Source: Imtechella halotolerans (GTDB lineage Bacteria > Bacteroidota > Bacteroidia > Flavobacteriales > Flavobacteriaceae). From it: DNA of 64,000 nt. Positions 53,455-62,191 of this stretch are shown piece by piece. The notes under the pieces are model-generated. The model worked only from the letters and a program-made list of their open reading frames with translations, ran no database searches and had not been told where the DNA came from. Numbering within the stretch: position 1 is the first letter of the stretch; every line of letters begins with the position of its first letter. Position numbers and translations under genes: made by a program. Where the stretch lies: contig NZ_CP117969.2 of the NCBI RefSeq assembly GCF_028743515.2, forward strand, positions 2,575,501 through 2,639,500, in the 5' to 3' direction.

Positions 53455-54495
53455 GTGAAAAAAGGAGTTCTTCTTGTTAATCTGGGTTCACCCGACTCAA
53501 CTGAAGTAAAAGATGTAAAACGTTATTTGGATCAATTTCTTATGGATGAACGTGTTATAGATGTTCCCTACTTAGTAAGGGCATTTATTGTTCGTGGCAT
53601 TATTTTAAGAACTAGACCTAAGAAATCGGCTGAGGCTTACAAGCGTATTTGGTGGGAGGAAGGTTCTCCCCTAATTGTTCTTACTGAACGTTTGCAAAAA
53701 AAAGTTCAACAGTTGGTAGATATCCCTGTGAGTATTGCCATGCGTTATGGAAATCCATCTTTAGAAGCGGGAATGAGGGAGCTTGCTTCTCAAGGAGTGA
53801 CTGAAATATTATTGGTGCCATTATATCCTCAATTTGCAATGGCTACTACCGAAACAATACTAGTTTTAGCTGAAAAATTACGTAGCACTAAATTTCCAAA
53901 CATTCGATTTACTGAAATTCCAGCTTTTTATAGTCATCCGGATTATGTGAGAGTACTTTCAGAATCCATTAAGGAAGCTTTGCAGGAAAAAGATTGGAAT
54001 CATATTCTGTTTTCTTATCATGGAGTGCCCGAACGACATATTAAAAAATCAGATATTACTAAATCACACTGTAAAATAGATGGTCAATGTTGTCAGAGTT
54101 CTTCACCTGCTCACCAATATTGTTACAGACATCAATGTTATGAGACTACTAAACAGGTAGCAGAGTATTTAGGGTTAAAAGAAGGAACCTATTCTACTTC
54201 ATTTCAATCTCGATTGGGACGTGATCCATGGTTACAACCTTATACCGATCAAACTATTGAAAATATGGCACATCAAGGTGTAAATAAGTTGGCTGTTGTT
54301 ACTCCAGCTTTTGTTTCTGACTGTTTGGAGACGCTCGAAGAGATAGGGATGGAAGGTAAGGATGAATTTTTAGAAAACGGAGGGAGTGAATTTCACCTGA
54401 TACCATGTCTTAATGATAGAAATGATTGGGCTCAAGTTCTTTCAAGATGGGTTTCTGAATGGGCCGCTGAACCCGAATCTGTAACTCATGTCTAA
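53455..54495 (+). CDS. hemH: Ferrochelatase
   Basis: The 346-residue protein begins KKGVLLVNLGSPDS and has the catalytic histidine H189 in FSYHGVPERH and the metal-side region FVSDCLETLEEI near residue 290. It inserts Fe2+ into protoporphyrin IX. Residues 206-228 carry five cysteines (HCKIDGQCCQ and YCYRHQC) in a segment not present in the enterobacterial enzyme; in some bacteria such cysteines bind a [2Fe-2S] cluster. The start is GTG at 53455. It overlaps the MATE gene by 8 bases. Confidence 0.95.
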   Translation: MKKGVLLVNLGSPDSTEVKDVKRYLDQFLMDERVIDVPYLVRAFIVRGIILRTRPKKSAEAYKRIWWEEGSPLIVLTERLQKKVQQLVDIPVSIAMRYGNPSLEAGMRELASQGVTEILLVPLYPQFAMATTETILVLAEKLRSTKFPNIRFTEIPAFYSHPDYVRVLSESIKEALQEKDWNHILFSYHGVPERHIKKSDITKSHCKIDGQCCQSSSPAHQYCYRHQCYETTKQVAEYLGLKEGTYSTSFQSRLGRDPWLQPYTDQTIENMAHQGVNKLAVVTPAFVSDCLETLEEIGMEGKDEFLENGGSEFHLIPCLNDRNDWAQVLSRWVSEWAAEPESVTHV

Positions 54496-55840
54496 AATAT
54501 CATCTTCGCAATTGGGAAGCGAACCAATAGGTTCCTTATTGATAAAGCAGGCTGTGCCGGCATCAATCGGAATACTTGTGATGTCGCTCAATATTGTGGT
54601 GGATACTATTTTTGTGGGTCAATGGATAGGAGCAGTTGCTATTGCCGCAATTAATGTAGTACTTCCAGTATCTTTTTTTATAGGTGCTTTAGGAATGGCA
54701 ATTGGTATAGGGGGTTCCTCAATTATTTCAAGAGCACTTGGAGCGGGAGATAAAGGCAAGGCATTACGCACCTTTGGGAATCAACTATCATTGACTTTGC
54801 TTTTCTCGGTGTCTTTTGTTTTGATGGGGCTTTACTTCGTAGATACTCTAGTACCTAGTTTTGGTGGTAAAGGTGCTATTTTTGAACCTGCAAAAGTCTA
54901 TTATAAGATTGTATTATACGGAGTGCCATTTTTAGCATTATGTATGATGGGTAATACTGTTATTAGGGCTGAGGGGAAACCTAAATTTGCAATGTATGCC
55001 ATGATGATTCCTTCAGTAGGTAATCTGATTATGGATTATTTGTTTATTTATATCTTGGATTGGGGCATGGCTGGTGCTGCATGGGCTACCTCCATATCGT
55101 ATGTGCTTTGTTTTGGATATGTGCTCTATTTTTTTTTAAGTAAACACAGTGAATTAAAACTTAAATTACCACATCTATTATTACAACTTTCTTTGGTAAG
55201 AGAAATCGGAGCTTTGGGTTTTGTAACTTTAGCTCGTCAGGCAGTGGTTAGTATAATTTATCTTTTAGTTAATAATATTTTATTTAATCTTGGTGGGGAG
55301 TCTTCTGTGGCAGTATATGCTATAATTGGAAGAATGCTAATGTTTGCCCTATTCCCTGTTTTAGGAGTCACTCAAGGTTTTCTACCTATAGCGGGTTACA
55401 ATTATGGGGCCCATCATTATGAAAGGGTCCGTGAGACTATTAATACCTCTATAAAATATGCTTCGTTATTAGCCACGATTGTCTTTCTATTAATATTTAT
55501 TTTTCCAGAGACAATTGTTAAAGTATTTACTTCTGATGTGATAGTGGTCGAAAATACACCTAATGCGATGCGATGGGTTTTTGCTGCCACACCTATAATT
55601 GCATTACAGTTAATTGGGGCAGCATATTTCCAAGCAATTGGTAAGGCAATACCCGCCTTATTGTTAACCCTTTCTAGACAAGGATTTTTCTTTATCCCAT
55701 TAGTTTTGCTTTTGCCTAGGTTTTATGGTGAAAATGGAGTATGGATTTCTTTTGCAATTGCTGATGTACTTTCAACTATTGTAACAGGGTATTTTTTAAA
55801 TAAGGAAATTAAAAAGGATTTAGTAACCAATTTTAGATAA
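54488..55840 (+). CDS. MATE family efflux transporter
   Basis: The 450-residue protein has twelve predicted membrane helices and MATE motifs: IKQAVPASIGILVMSLNIVVDTIFVGQ near the start and QGFLPIAGYNYGAHHYERV near residue 300. MATE pumps export cationic compounds or metabolites with Na+ or H+. Here it is translationally coupled to hemH (8-base overlap) and 7 bases before hemJ. That invites the guess that it exports porphyrins or related compounds, but the substrate cannot be read from the sequence. Confidence 0.9.
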   Translation: MSKISSSQLGSEPIGSLLIKQAVPASIGILVMSLNIVVDTIFVGQWIGAVAIAAINVVLPVSFFIGALGMAIGIGGSSIISRALGAGDKGKALRTFGNQLSLTLLFSVSFVLMGLYFVDTLVPSFGGKGAIFEPAKVYYKIVLYGVPFLALCMMGNTVIRAEGKPKFAMYAMMIPSVGNLIMDYLFIYILDWGMAGAAWATSISYVLCFGYVLYFFLSKHSELKLKLPHLLLQLSLVREIGALGFVTLARQAVVSIIYLLVNNILFNLGGESSVAVYAIIGRMLMFALFPVLGVTQGFLPIAGYNYGAHHYERVRETINTSIKYASLLATIVFLLIFIFPETIVKVFTSDVIVVENTPNAMRWVFAATPIIALQLIGAAYFQAIGKAIPALLLTLSRQGFFFIPLVLLLPRFYGENGVWISFAIADVLSTIVTGYFLNKEIKKDLVTNFR

Positions 55841-55847
55841 TCTTAGT

Positions 55848-56405
55848 ATGGATTTGTATAATTACCTTAAAGCATTGCACCTTATTTTTGTTATTACTTG
55901 GTTTGCTGGGCTTTTTTATATTGTACGGTTATTTGTTTATCATGCTGAAGCAGTTGACAAGCCAGAGCCAGAACAAGGTATACTTATCAATCAATATAAA
56001 TTGATGTCAAGGAGATTATGGAATATTATTACTTGGCCTTCAGCAATTTTGGCCAGTGTTTTTGCTTTTTGGATGCTTTTTTTTACTCCAATGGGAAAAG
56101 CTTGGTTAGCAATGCCATGGATGCACATTAAACTAGGTTTTGTGTTTTTATTGTATGTATATCACCTTAAGTGTCATCAGATATTTAAACAATTGCAACG
56201 CGACCAAATAAAATACAGTGCTTCTTTTTTTAGACTATGGAATGAAGGTGCCACCTTGCTACTTTTTGCTATTGTGTTTATTGTAATTTTAAAAAGCACA
56301 CTATCTTGGATTTTTGGTGTTCTTGGGCTTTTTGGCTTGGCTATCCTGCTTATGATTGGAATTAAAGCATATAAACGATACAGAGAAAAACATCCCAATG
56401 CGTAG
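55848..56405 (+). CDS. hemJ: Protoporphyrinogen oxidase HemJ (CopD-like)
   Basis: The 185-residue membrane protein has four to five helices. The HemJ signature is ALHLIFVITWFAGLFYIVRLFVYH (read as LHLIFVITWFAGLFY plus RLFVYH) with H11, then RRLWNIITWPSAILA near residue 55 and WMHIKLGFVFLLYVYHLKC near 90. HemJ converts protoporphyrinogen IX to protoporphyrin IX. No hemG or hemY is visible here, so it supplies the step between hemF and hemH. It lies directly after the MATE gene. Confidence 0.88.
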   Translation: MDLYNYLKALHLIFVITWFAGLFYIVRLFVYHAEAVDKPEPEQGILINQYKLMSRRLWNIITWPSAILASVFAFWMLFFTPMGKAWLAMPWMHIKLGFVFLLYVYHLKCHQIFKQLQRDQIKYSASFFRLWNEGATLLLFAIVFIVILKSTLSWIFGVLGLFGLAILLMIGIKAYKRYREKHPNA

Positions 56406-57273
56406 TGGAAAAGAATACATAATTGGAGGATTTATTTCTTTATTGGTAGGTACATTTGGATGTACCTCTCAGGAAGAATTAAGAAAGGTCTTTTCTTTTC
56501 CTTCTCAAATGAAAGAAGTGTCTGGAGTAACCTATGATGCTAAACGCTCCATGTTATGGGCGATCGAAGATAGTGGTAATAGAAATGAAGTTTATGGCAT
56601 TGACACCCTAGGGACAGTGGTCAAAACAATTGCGGTAAATGGGGTTGAAAATAACGATTGGGAGGCCCTGACAATGGGAGCTGATGGAAGTTTGTATGTT
56701 GGAGATTTTGGAAATAATGGAAATACCCGGAAAAATCTTGCAATTTATGCGCTAAATCCAGAATCATTGTATGAGAATAATGCAGAAGTTGCTTATAAAG
56801 TTTCTTTTTATTATCCAGAACAACGAACTTTTCCACCCGAGAAAACCGAAAAATTCTATGATGCAGAAGCATTTTTTTTAGTAGGAGACCATTTTTACCT
56901 TATCACTAAAAATAGAAGTAAAGGTTTTGGAGGAACAGCAAGAGTTTATAAAATTCCTAATCGGGAAGGTAACCATGCAGCTTTACTTCTTGGAGAGCTA
57001 GAAACGTGTGAACGATTTTCGTACTGTGCAATTACCGATGCTGCTATTAGTCCTGATGGAACACGTATAGTCTTATTGAGTCAAAAATTTGTGTGGATCT
57101 TTGATCATTTTTCAGAACACAATTTTCTGCATTTAGCAAATCGGAAAATTGAATTACCTGGTATGACGCAGAGAGAAAGTATAACATTTAAAGATGCCAA
57201 TACGGTTTGGATTGCTGATGAAAGGGATAAACATACTGGAGGAAAAGTGTATGAGTTTTTATTAACTCCTTAA
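56398..57273 (+). CDS. Lipoprotein with beta-propeller-like repeats
   Basis: The 291-residue protein has a lipoprotein signal with Cys in LLVGTFGCTSQ (residue 21). A propeller-like pattern follows, with GxxxDxxxxxLWAIEDSGN, WEALTMGADGSLYVGDFGN and DAAISPDGTRIVLLSQKFVWIF. It resembles SdiA-regulated or esterase-like propellers on the cell surface. I use ATG 56398 rather than an upstream start inside hemJ, since it gives a proper signal; it overlaps hemJ by 8 bases. Its stop overlaps the convergent next gene by 4 bases. Confidence 0.72.
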   Translation: MRSGKEYIIGGFISLLVGTFGCTSQEELRKVFSFPSQMKEVSGVTYDAKRSMLWAIEDSGNRNEVYGIDTLGTVVKTIAVNGVENNDWEALTMGADGSLYVGDFGNNGNTRKNLAIYALNPESLYENNAEVAYKVSFYYPEQRTFPPEKTEKFYDAEAFFLVGDHFYLITKNRSKGFGGTARVYKIPNREGNHAALLLGELETCERFSYCAITDAAISPDGTRIVLLSQKFVWIFDHFSEHNFLHLANRKIELPGMTQRESITFKDANTVWIADERDKHTGGKVYEFLLTP

Positions 57274-60200
57274 AATGTAAATCCGATACCAAACGTAAAT
57301 CGACCTGTTTCTTTTCCTTTAAAATAAGAGGTTTGTAAGGATATCATATTTATAGCATTTAGCCATAGCCCCCCTCCGGTGGCTGAATGCCAACTATTTG
57401 AATCTTCACCTTGCAACCAGACCCTGCCGTAATCAAATCCGCCAAAAACGCCTAAATTCATTGGGATAAAGCTCTTTTTGAAATTGGGAAAGCGTAAACG
57501 TAGATCAGAACTATGAACGAAAGATTGTTTTCCTAAAAAACGTTCATTTCGATATCCTCTTAAGTCAGTACCTCCTAGTGAAGCACCTTGGAAAAAATCA
57601 TAGTCATTTGAGAATAACTTTTTGCCTTTCAGCCTGGTTGCCAAAACGAACTTTTTAGTAAGGGTTAGAGGTAAGGTAAAGGCTATGCTGCTCTCTACAT
57701 ATGGAACTTGTCGTTTTGTATTGTTGAGGTTAAATTTCCACCCTCCCTGTATATTAAAACTCATACCAGTTGAAGGTTGTGCTGGTTCGTCATAGTTTTG
57801 GAAAGTATATCCAAGGTCAATTCCTAAGAATTGCTGGTGGCTAAAAAGCCTAGGCTCAACAATACCTGGTTGATTGATAAACCTATTTTCGGTTTCTTCA
57901 ACTTCTATGCTTTCTATGGAAAGTCCAGCATTAAGAGCGCTTCCATATTTTCCTATACGCATTAAAGCAGGGGAAAACGAATATATTTGCATGCGAACTC
58001 TGTTGAAGTCCATGCCGTTGTCTTTATCGGTGTTTATAGTCTCATTTCCAGGGCCAAAGTAATTAATTGCAAAATTTGAGCTAGTAGCATGAGCATTCAA
58101 GACTAAATTCCATTGGTTTCGCGCAAATGGAAATTGAGCGTTGTAAAAAATTTCAAATCCTTTGGTCGCAAAATAATAATTGGCTTTAAATTTATGCTGT
58201 TCAGAAAAGGGATTTTGAATAAAATTTTGTTTGGTAAGTGTAGTCACAAATCCTAATTTGAGACCATCATCTGGGTTATACCCTAATGAAGGCAATGTAG
58301 ATAATATTGAGATGGGTACCTTTTTGTAAAAATATTCATTAATTTCATAATTATCACTCAATAGCTTTCTGGCATTAGAAGCGTTCTCTAAAGTGTTTTT
58401 CTTACTTACATAGTCATAAATCAACACTTTTTTACCATCTTCAATCGTATAGGTGTCATTATTCAAACCACCCAACAGTCTTAATTTAGCATGGTTATTA
58501 TATGGGCCTGATACTTCATATATATCATCATCATCCAATCCATAAATCCATATTTCTTTCGAATTGTCATTGGTGTAGGTTTGAGAGAACATTAGTTGAT
58601 CCCCACTTTTTTTAATGCGAAAAGTCTTTACTGTAGTACTTCCATCAAAGTTTCTTTGGATTATAAATCGGTCATCTTTATCAGTTCCTGAAATTAGAAC
58701 TGTTTTGAGTAGTTGTTTATAATATCGAGCAGCATAGGAAGGTAATTTTTGTCTACGTATGGCAAAAATCCTCTTAATATCTTGAACAGTTGAATCTTGA
58801 ATTTCAATTGGAAGTTTGGTAAAAGCAAATTCAAATAAATCATCTGTAAGGACTTCAGTAATCTCGGTTGCTTGTGTTACCCATTCTTTTTCTGTGGTCT
58901 TATTTAGTATAAGCAAATCAAGAGGGAAAGCAGTTTTATTAATCCATCGCGGAGGAGCAAACTTTTCTTGATAATTTTTTATATGTCTTAATGGTGGAAG
59001 TTTAACTAATAAAGATAGCAAGGCTCCGTCTACTTTTGCAAATACTTGATCTCGGTCCCTAGGTATTGGACGATAGACAATTGTATCACCTATTTCAAAT
59101 TCTGACCATCTCCATTGGTCAGAATGACGATCCCAATCACCAATAAGCATATCAAATAATCGAGCTCTTAAGTACGCTTTGGTATCAACCTTGTATTTTT
59201 CATCTTTACGAAGGTTGTCCATCATATCATCTGTGCTGATGATATCTTGAGGATTGCCAAAATTATCTGCATCAATATGTTCTTTTGAGGGACGTTCTTC
59301 TAGCATATATAGGGCGTCACCATATTGATTGTTGTATTGTCTAAGTGCTGGTTGTTTTGGTATATAATATAATTGTGGACGGGTGTGGTAAAGGCCTAAT
59401 GAAGCACTAAGGGTGTCCAGTATGAAGGGGGCATAGGGATGAGATGTCGTGTAAAAATCATAAATAAATGCTTCGGTGCTGGTGTTTTTAAAGACATCTT
59501 CCACATATTGATCTTCGAAAAGAGCAGTTTGTAAAAAACGAGTAGCATTTTTCTTTAAAGCTCTAATGACATATTCTTTACCTTCAGGATTTTCTAATCT
59601 GAGCGACATTGATTGGTTTCCTCCACCTGAGATAATTGGTGTCAATCCCCCAAAAATAGTATCAAGTTTTAGTGTTTTTGCAGAAATAGAGGTGCCATAA
59701 AGGTGTCGATAATGGGTGCCCCAAAGCCATTTGTAAAGAGTACTTTTCCTAGTGTCTTTTTTGTCATAAACGGAAGCCTGCACATGGGAGGCAGTTGTAG
59801 ATAATGAATCCGTAAACTTAGCCTTGGAAGATTCCATAATCTTCTTTTGATAAAGAAGCGTTTCTGTTGTGTTTGAAGTGTCATAAAATTGTAACCAGAC
59901 CTCTCCATTATCGAATAATTCTAGAGTTGCATATCCCGGAATGCCAGCTGTAAAACTTATTGGTTGAACTGCTTTTGCGGCCTCTATTTTCGATGCTGAA
60001 CCACTGACAATTTGTTTTAATCCTCGGTCTTCAATGTATTGTAAAGAATGCTCATGTCCGGATACTAATATTATATTGTCTCTACCCTGTAACATGGTTT
60101 CAATTCGGTTGATCAAGAGTTTATATTGGGGGTGTTGCACATCAGCAGGGCTAGCGCCTGTTGTTTTTCTAAGGAGATTAATTACAGAGCCTAGGATAGG

Positions 60201-60980
60201 AAGCGGGATTTTTTTAATTGGGAACAAATGTTTGGATGCCGCATAATAGCCTCCATGAGGTCCATTTGTTAGTAAAGGATGATGAATTGCGATAAGGATA
60301 GTTTTATTTTGGTTTTTATTGATTAGACTACGTAGCTCTTCAAAGAAAGCGTCTCGAGTCTTTATGTCGCATTGATCATTTATCCCTGGGTGTTTATCCC
60401 AGTTTTGAATAAACCATTCACTATCAATGGTAATAAGGGTTAAGTTGTCGTTTATATCAAGTATGTCCAGCCCACATCCTTTTCTTGGGAGGAACGATTT
60501 CTTATCGCCTAAATAGTCTGTAACCATAAGCTGTTGACGCTCCAAACCTTTTAAACCGTTGTACCAATCGTGATTTCCTGGAATGAAAACTGTTTTTCCT
60601 TTAAAGTCATTGGTAATTTTAAGTTGCATTTTAAGCTTGTTTTGAGCTGATGCATAAGAAGGGTCATCCTCAGGTGGTAAACCTTTTTGATAAATGTTAT
60701 CACCAAGAAACAAAAGTGTACTATTTGAAGATGCAAGTTTCAAACGATTTGAAAGATGATTTAGGGTTTGTGTTCCGATGGATTTATCAGCATTGCCGGC
60801 ATCTCCTATTAGGAAAATAGTGTGACTGCCATTGGCTTTAGGAGGAGTTAATTCCTTGGTTGTTTTGATACCGTATTGTGGTTCAAGTGTAGCACAGCCA
60901 ATGGAAGCCCAAAGCAGTATCGTGCTTACAAGAGCTGTTTTATTTCGGAAACTGAGGAGATAAACCCAAAACAATTTCAT
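57270..60980 (-). CDS. Metallophosphoesterase / kinase-like / Omp85-type barrel fusion protein
   Basis: The 1236-residue protein starts with a lipoprotein signal (Cys29 in WASIGCATLEP). A calcineurin-type phosphoesterase domain follows with FLIGDAGNAD (D60), FLGDNIYQ (GDN 93-95), IPGNHDWY (135-140), AIHHPLLT (233-234) and VSGHEHSL (308-311). A middle region at about 455-660 looks kinase-like: VIRALKK (K476/K477), LIGDWDRHSDQW (D617, Q622) and IPRDRDQVF (D642, D644). The C-terminal part from about 920 ends GRFTFGIGFTF, a BamA/TamA-type barrel with GGTDLRGYRNERF. Lipidation, phosphatase, kinase-like and barrel parts in one envelope protein are unusual. Reaction and partner are unknown. Confidence 0.75.
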   Translation of the reverse strand: MKLFWVYLLSFRNKTALVSTILLWASIGCATLEPQYGIKTTKELTPPKANGSHTIFLIGDAGNADKSIGTQTLNHLSNRLKLASSNSTLLFLGDNIYQKGLPPEDDPSYASAQNKLKMQLKITNDFKGKTVFIPGNHDWYNGLKGLERQQLMVTDYLGDKKSFLPRKGCGLDILDINDNLTLITIDSEWFIQNWDKHPGINDQCDIKTRDAFFEELRSLINKNQNKTILIAIHHPLLTNGPHGGYYAASKHLFPIKKIPLPILGSVINLLRKTTGASPADVQHPQYKLLINRIETMLQGRDNIILVSGHEHSLQYIEDRGLKQIVSGSASKIEAAKAVQPISFTAGIPGYATLELFDNGEVWLQFYDTSNTTETLLYQKKIMESSKAKFTDSLSTTASHVQASVYDKKDTRKSTLYKWLWGTHYRHLYGTSISAKTLKLDTIFGGLTPIISGGGNQSMSLRLENPEGKEYVIRALKKNATRFLQTALFEDQYVEDVFKNTSTEAFIYDFYTTSHPYAPFILDTLSASLGLYHTRPQLYYIPKQPALRQYNNQYGDALYMLEERPSKEHIDADNFGNPQDIISTDDMMDNLRKDEKYKVDTKAYLRARLFDMLIGDWDRHSDQWRWSEFEIGDTIVYRPIPRDRDQVFAKVDGALLSLLVKLPPLRHIKNYQEKFAPPRWINKTAFPLDLLILNKTTEKEWVTQATEITEVLTDDLFEFAFTKLPIEIQDSTVQDIKRIFAIRRQKLPSYAARYYKQLLKTVLISGTDKDDRFIIQRNFDGSTTVKTFRIKKSGDQLMFSQTYTNDNSKEIWIYGLDDDDIYEVSGPYNNHAKLRLLGGLNNDTYTIEDGKKVLIYDYVSKKNTLENASNARKLLSDNYEINEYFYKKVPISILSTLPSLGYNPDDGLKLGFVTTLTKQNFIQNPFSEQHKFKANYYFATKGFEIFYNAQFPFARNQWNLVLNAHATSSNFAINYFGPGNETINTDKDNGMDFNRVRMQIYSFSPALMRIGKYGSALNAGLSIESIEVEETENRFINQPGIVEPRLFSHQQFLGIDLGYTFQNYDEPAQPSTGMSFNIQGGWKFNLNNTKRQVPYVESSIAFTLPLTLTKKFVLATRLKGKKLFSNDYDFFQGASLGGTDLRGYRNERFLGKQSFVHSSDLRLRFPNFKKSFIPMNLGVFGGFDYGRVWLQGEDSNSWHSATGGGLWLNAINMISLQTSYFKGKETGRFTFGIGFTF

Positions 60981-61006
60981 AATTTAGTACGGTTAATCAT
61001 AATAAG

Positions 61007-62191
61007 ATGAGTGTACTGCCCAAAGCCGAAGCGTTTGTTTTTCAGTTATTCAAAGATAAACTTTCTACATCATATACCTATCATAACTTTACACACACTT
61101 TGCAAGTGATCCAAGGTGTTAAGGAATTGATTGAAAATGAAAATCTTTCAATTGAGGAATCGTTGTTAGTTGAGTTGGCAGCTTGGTTTCATGATACAGG
61201 CTATATTGAAGGATGTAAGAACCATGAAGAAAGAAGTGCTGAAATTGCTAAAGATTTTATGGCAACTGAGGGGTTTTCAATAGAACAGCAATTGAAAGTG
61301 GCTTCTATAATTTTGGCTACGGAAGCACAAAGTGAGCCGAAAACAGTACTTGAAAAAATTCTGCGAGATGCTGATTACAAACATTTCACTAGTGAACATT
61401 ATTTATCTATATGTGAGTCTCTCAGAGCTGAGTTACAATATACAGTAGGTAAGACCTATACAGATCTTGAATGGGCGTATGAAAACCAACGAATTTTGCT
61501 TTATGGACATCGGTTCTTCACTGAATATGCCAAAAAGAATTGGCAACCCTTAAAGGAGCTTACAATTGCTCAGGTTCAAAAAAGAATTACAAAACTCACT
61601 GAAGGAGATATCACCAAAACTGATCTAAAAAAGAAAAAACTTGAAAAAATGGAACGCCCTGAACGTGGTATTGAAACGATGTTTAGGGTGACACTAAATA
61701 ATCATACCCGATTAAGTGAGATTGCAGATAGCAAAGCCAATATTTTACTGTCTGTAAATGCAATAATCATTTCAATTGCCTTATCTACTCTTATACCTAA
61801 GTTAGATGCGCCAAGTAATGCACATTTAATAATGCCTACCTTGGTTATGCTTTTATTTAGCGTTGCTTCGATAATTTTTGCTATAATGTCTACAAGACCA
61901 AAGGTAACCAGAGGAGTATTTACTCCTGAAGATGTCGCACAGAAAAAAGTTAATCTTTTGTTTTTTGGTAATTTTTATAAAATGCCAATAGAGTCGTACT
62001 TAAAAGCGGTAAATGAGGTGATGAAAGATAGGGATTACCTCTATGATTCCATGATAAAGGATTTGTATTATCTTGGTTTGGTTCTTAATAGAAAGTATAA
62101 ATTATTACGAATTACCTATACGGTTTTTATGATTGGCATTATTGTATCAGTGGCAACCTTTGTATGGGCATTTAGAAGTGCTGGATTTTAG
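61007..62191 (+). CDS. HD-domain phosphohydrolase fused to a Pycsar-effector-type membrane domain (PycTM)
   Basis: The 394-residue protein has an N-terminal HD domain: H30 in NFTHTLQ, H62-D63 in AWFHDTGY, NHEERSAEIA and D121-D123 in RDADYKHF. Residues 222-394 form a DUF5706/PycTM module with DSKANILLSVNAIIISIALS, helices at about 246-263, 274-295 and 369-388, and a charged loop between. In phage-defence Pycsar systems this membrane domain responds to cyclic CMP or cyclic UMP and damages the membrane. Here no cyclase is visible within the window, and an HD domain is present, so a housekeeping or signalling role is equally possible. Confidence 0.8.
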   Translation: MSVLPKAEAFVFQLFKDKLSTSYTYHNFTHTLQVIQGVKELIENENLSIEESLLVELAAWFHDTGYIEGCKNHEERSAEIAKDFMATEGFSIEQQLKVASIILATEAQSEPKTVLEKILRDADYKHFTSEHYLSICESLRAELQYTVGKTYTDLEWAYENQRILLYGHRFFTEYAKKNWQPLKELTIAQVQKRITKLTEGDITKTDLKKKKLEKMERPERGIETMFRVTLNNHTRLSEIADSKANILLSVNAIIISIALSTLIPKLDAPSNAHLIMPTLVMLLFSVASIIFAIMSTRPKVTRGVFTPEDVAQKKVNLLFFGNFYKMPIESYLKAVNEVMKDRDYLYDSMIKDLYYLGLVLNRKYKLLRITYTVFMIGIIVSVATFVWAFRSAGF

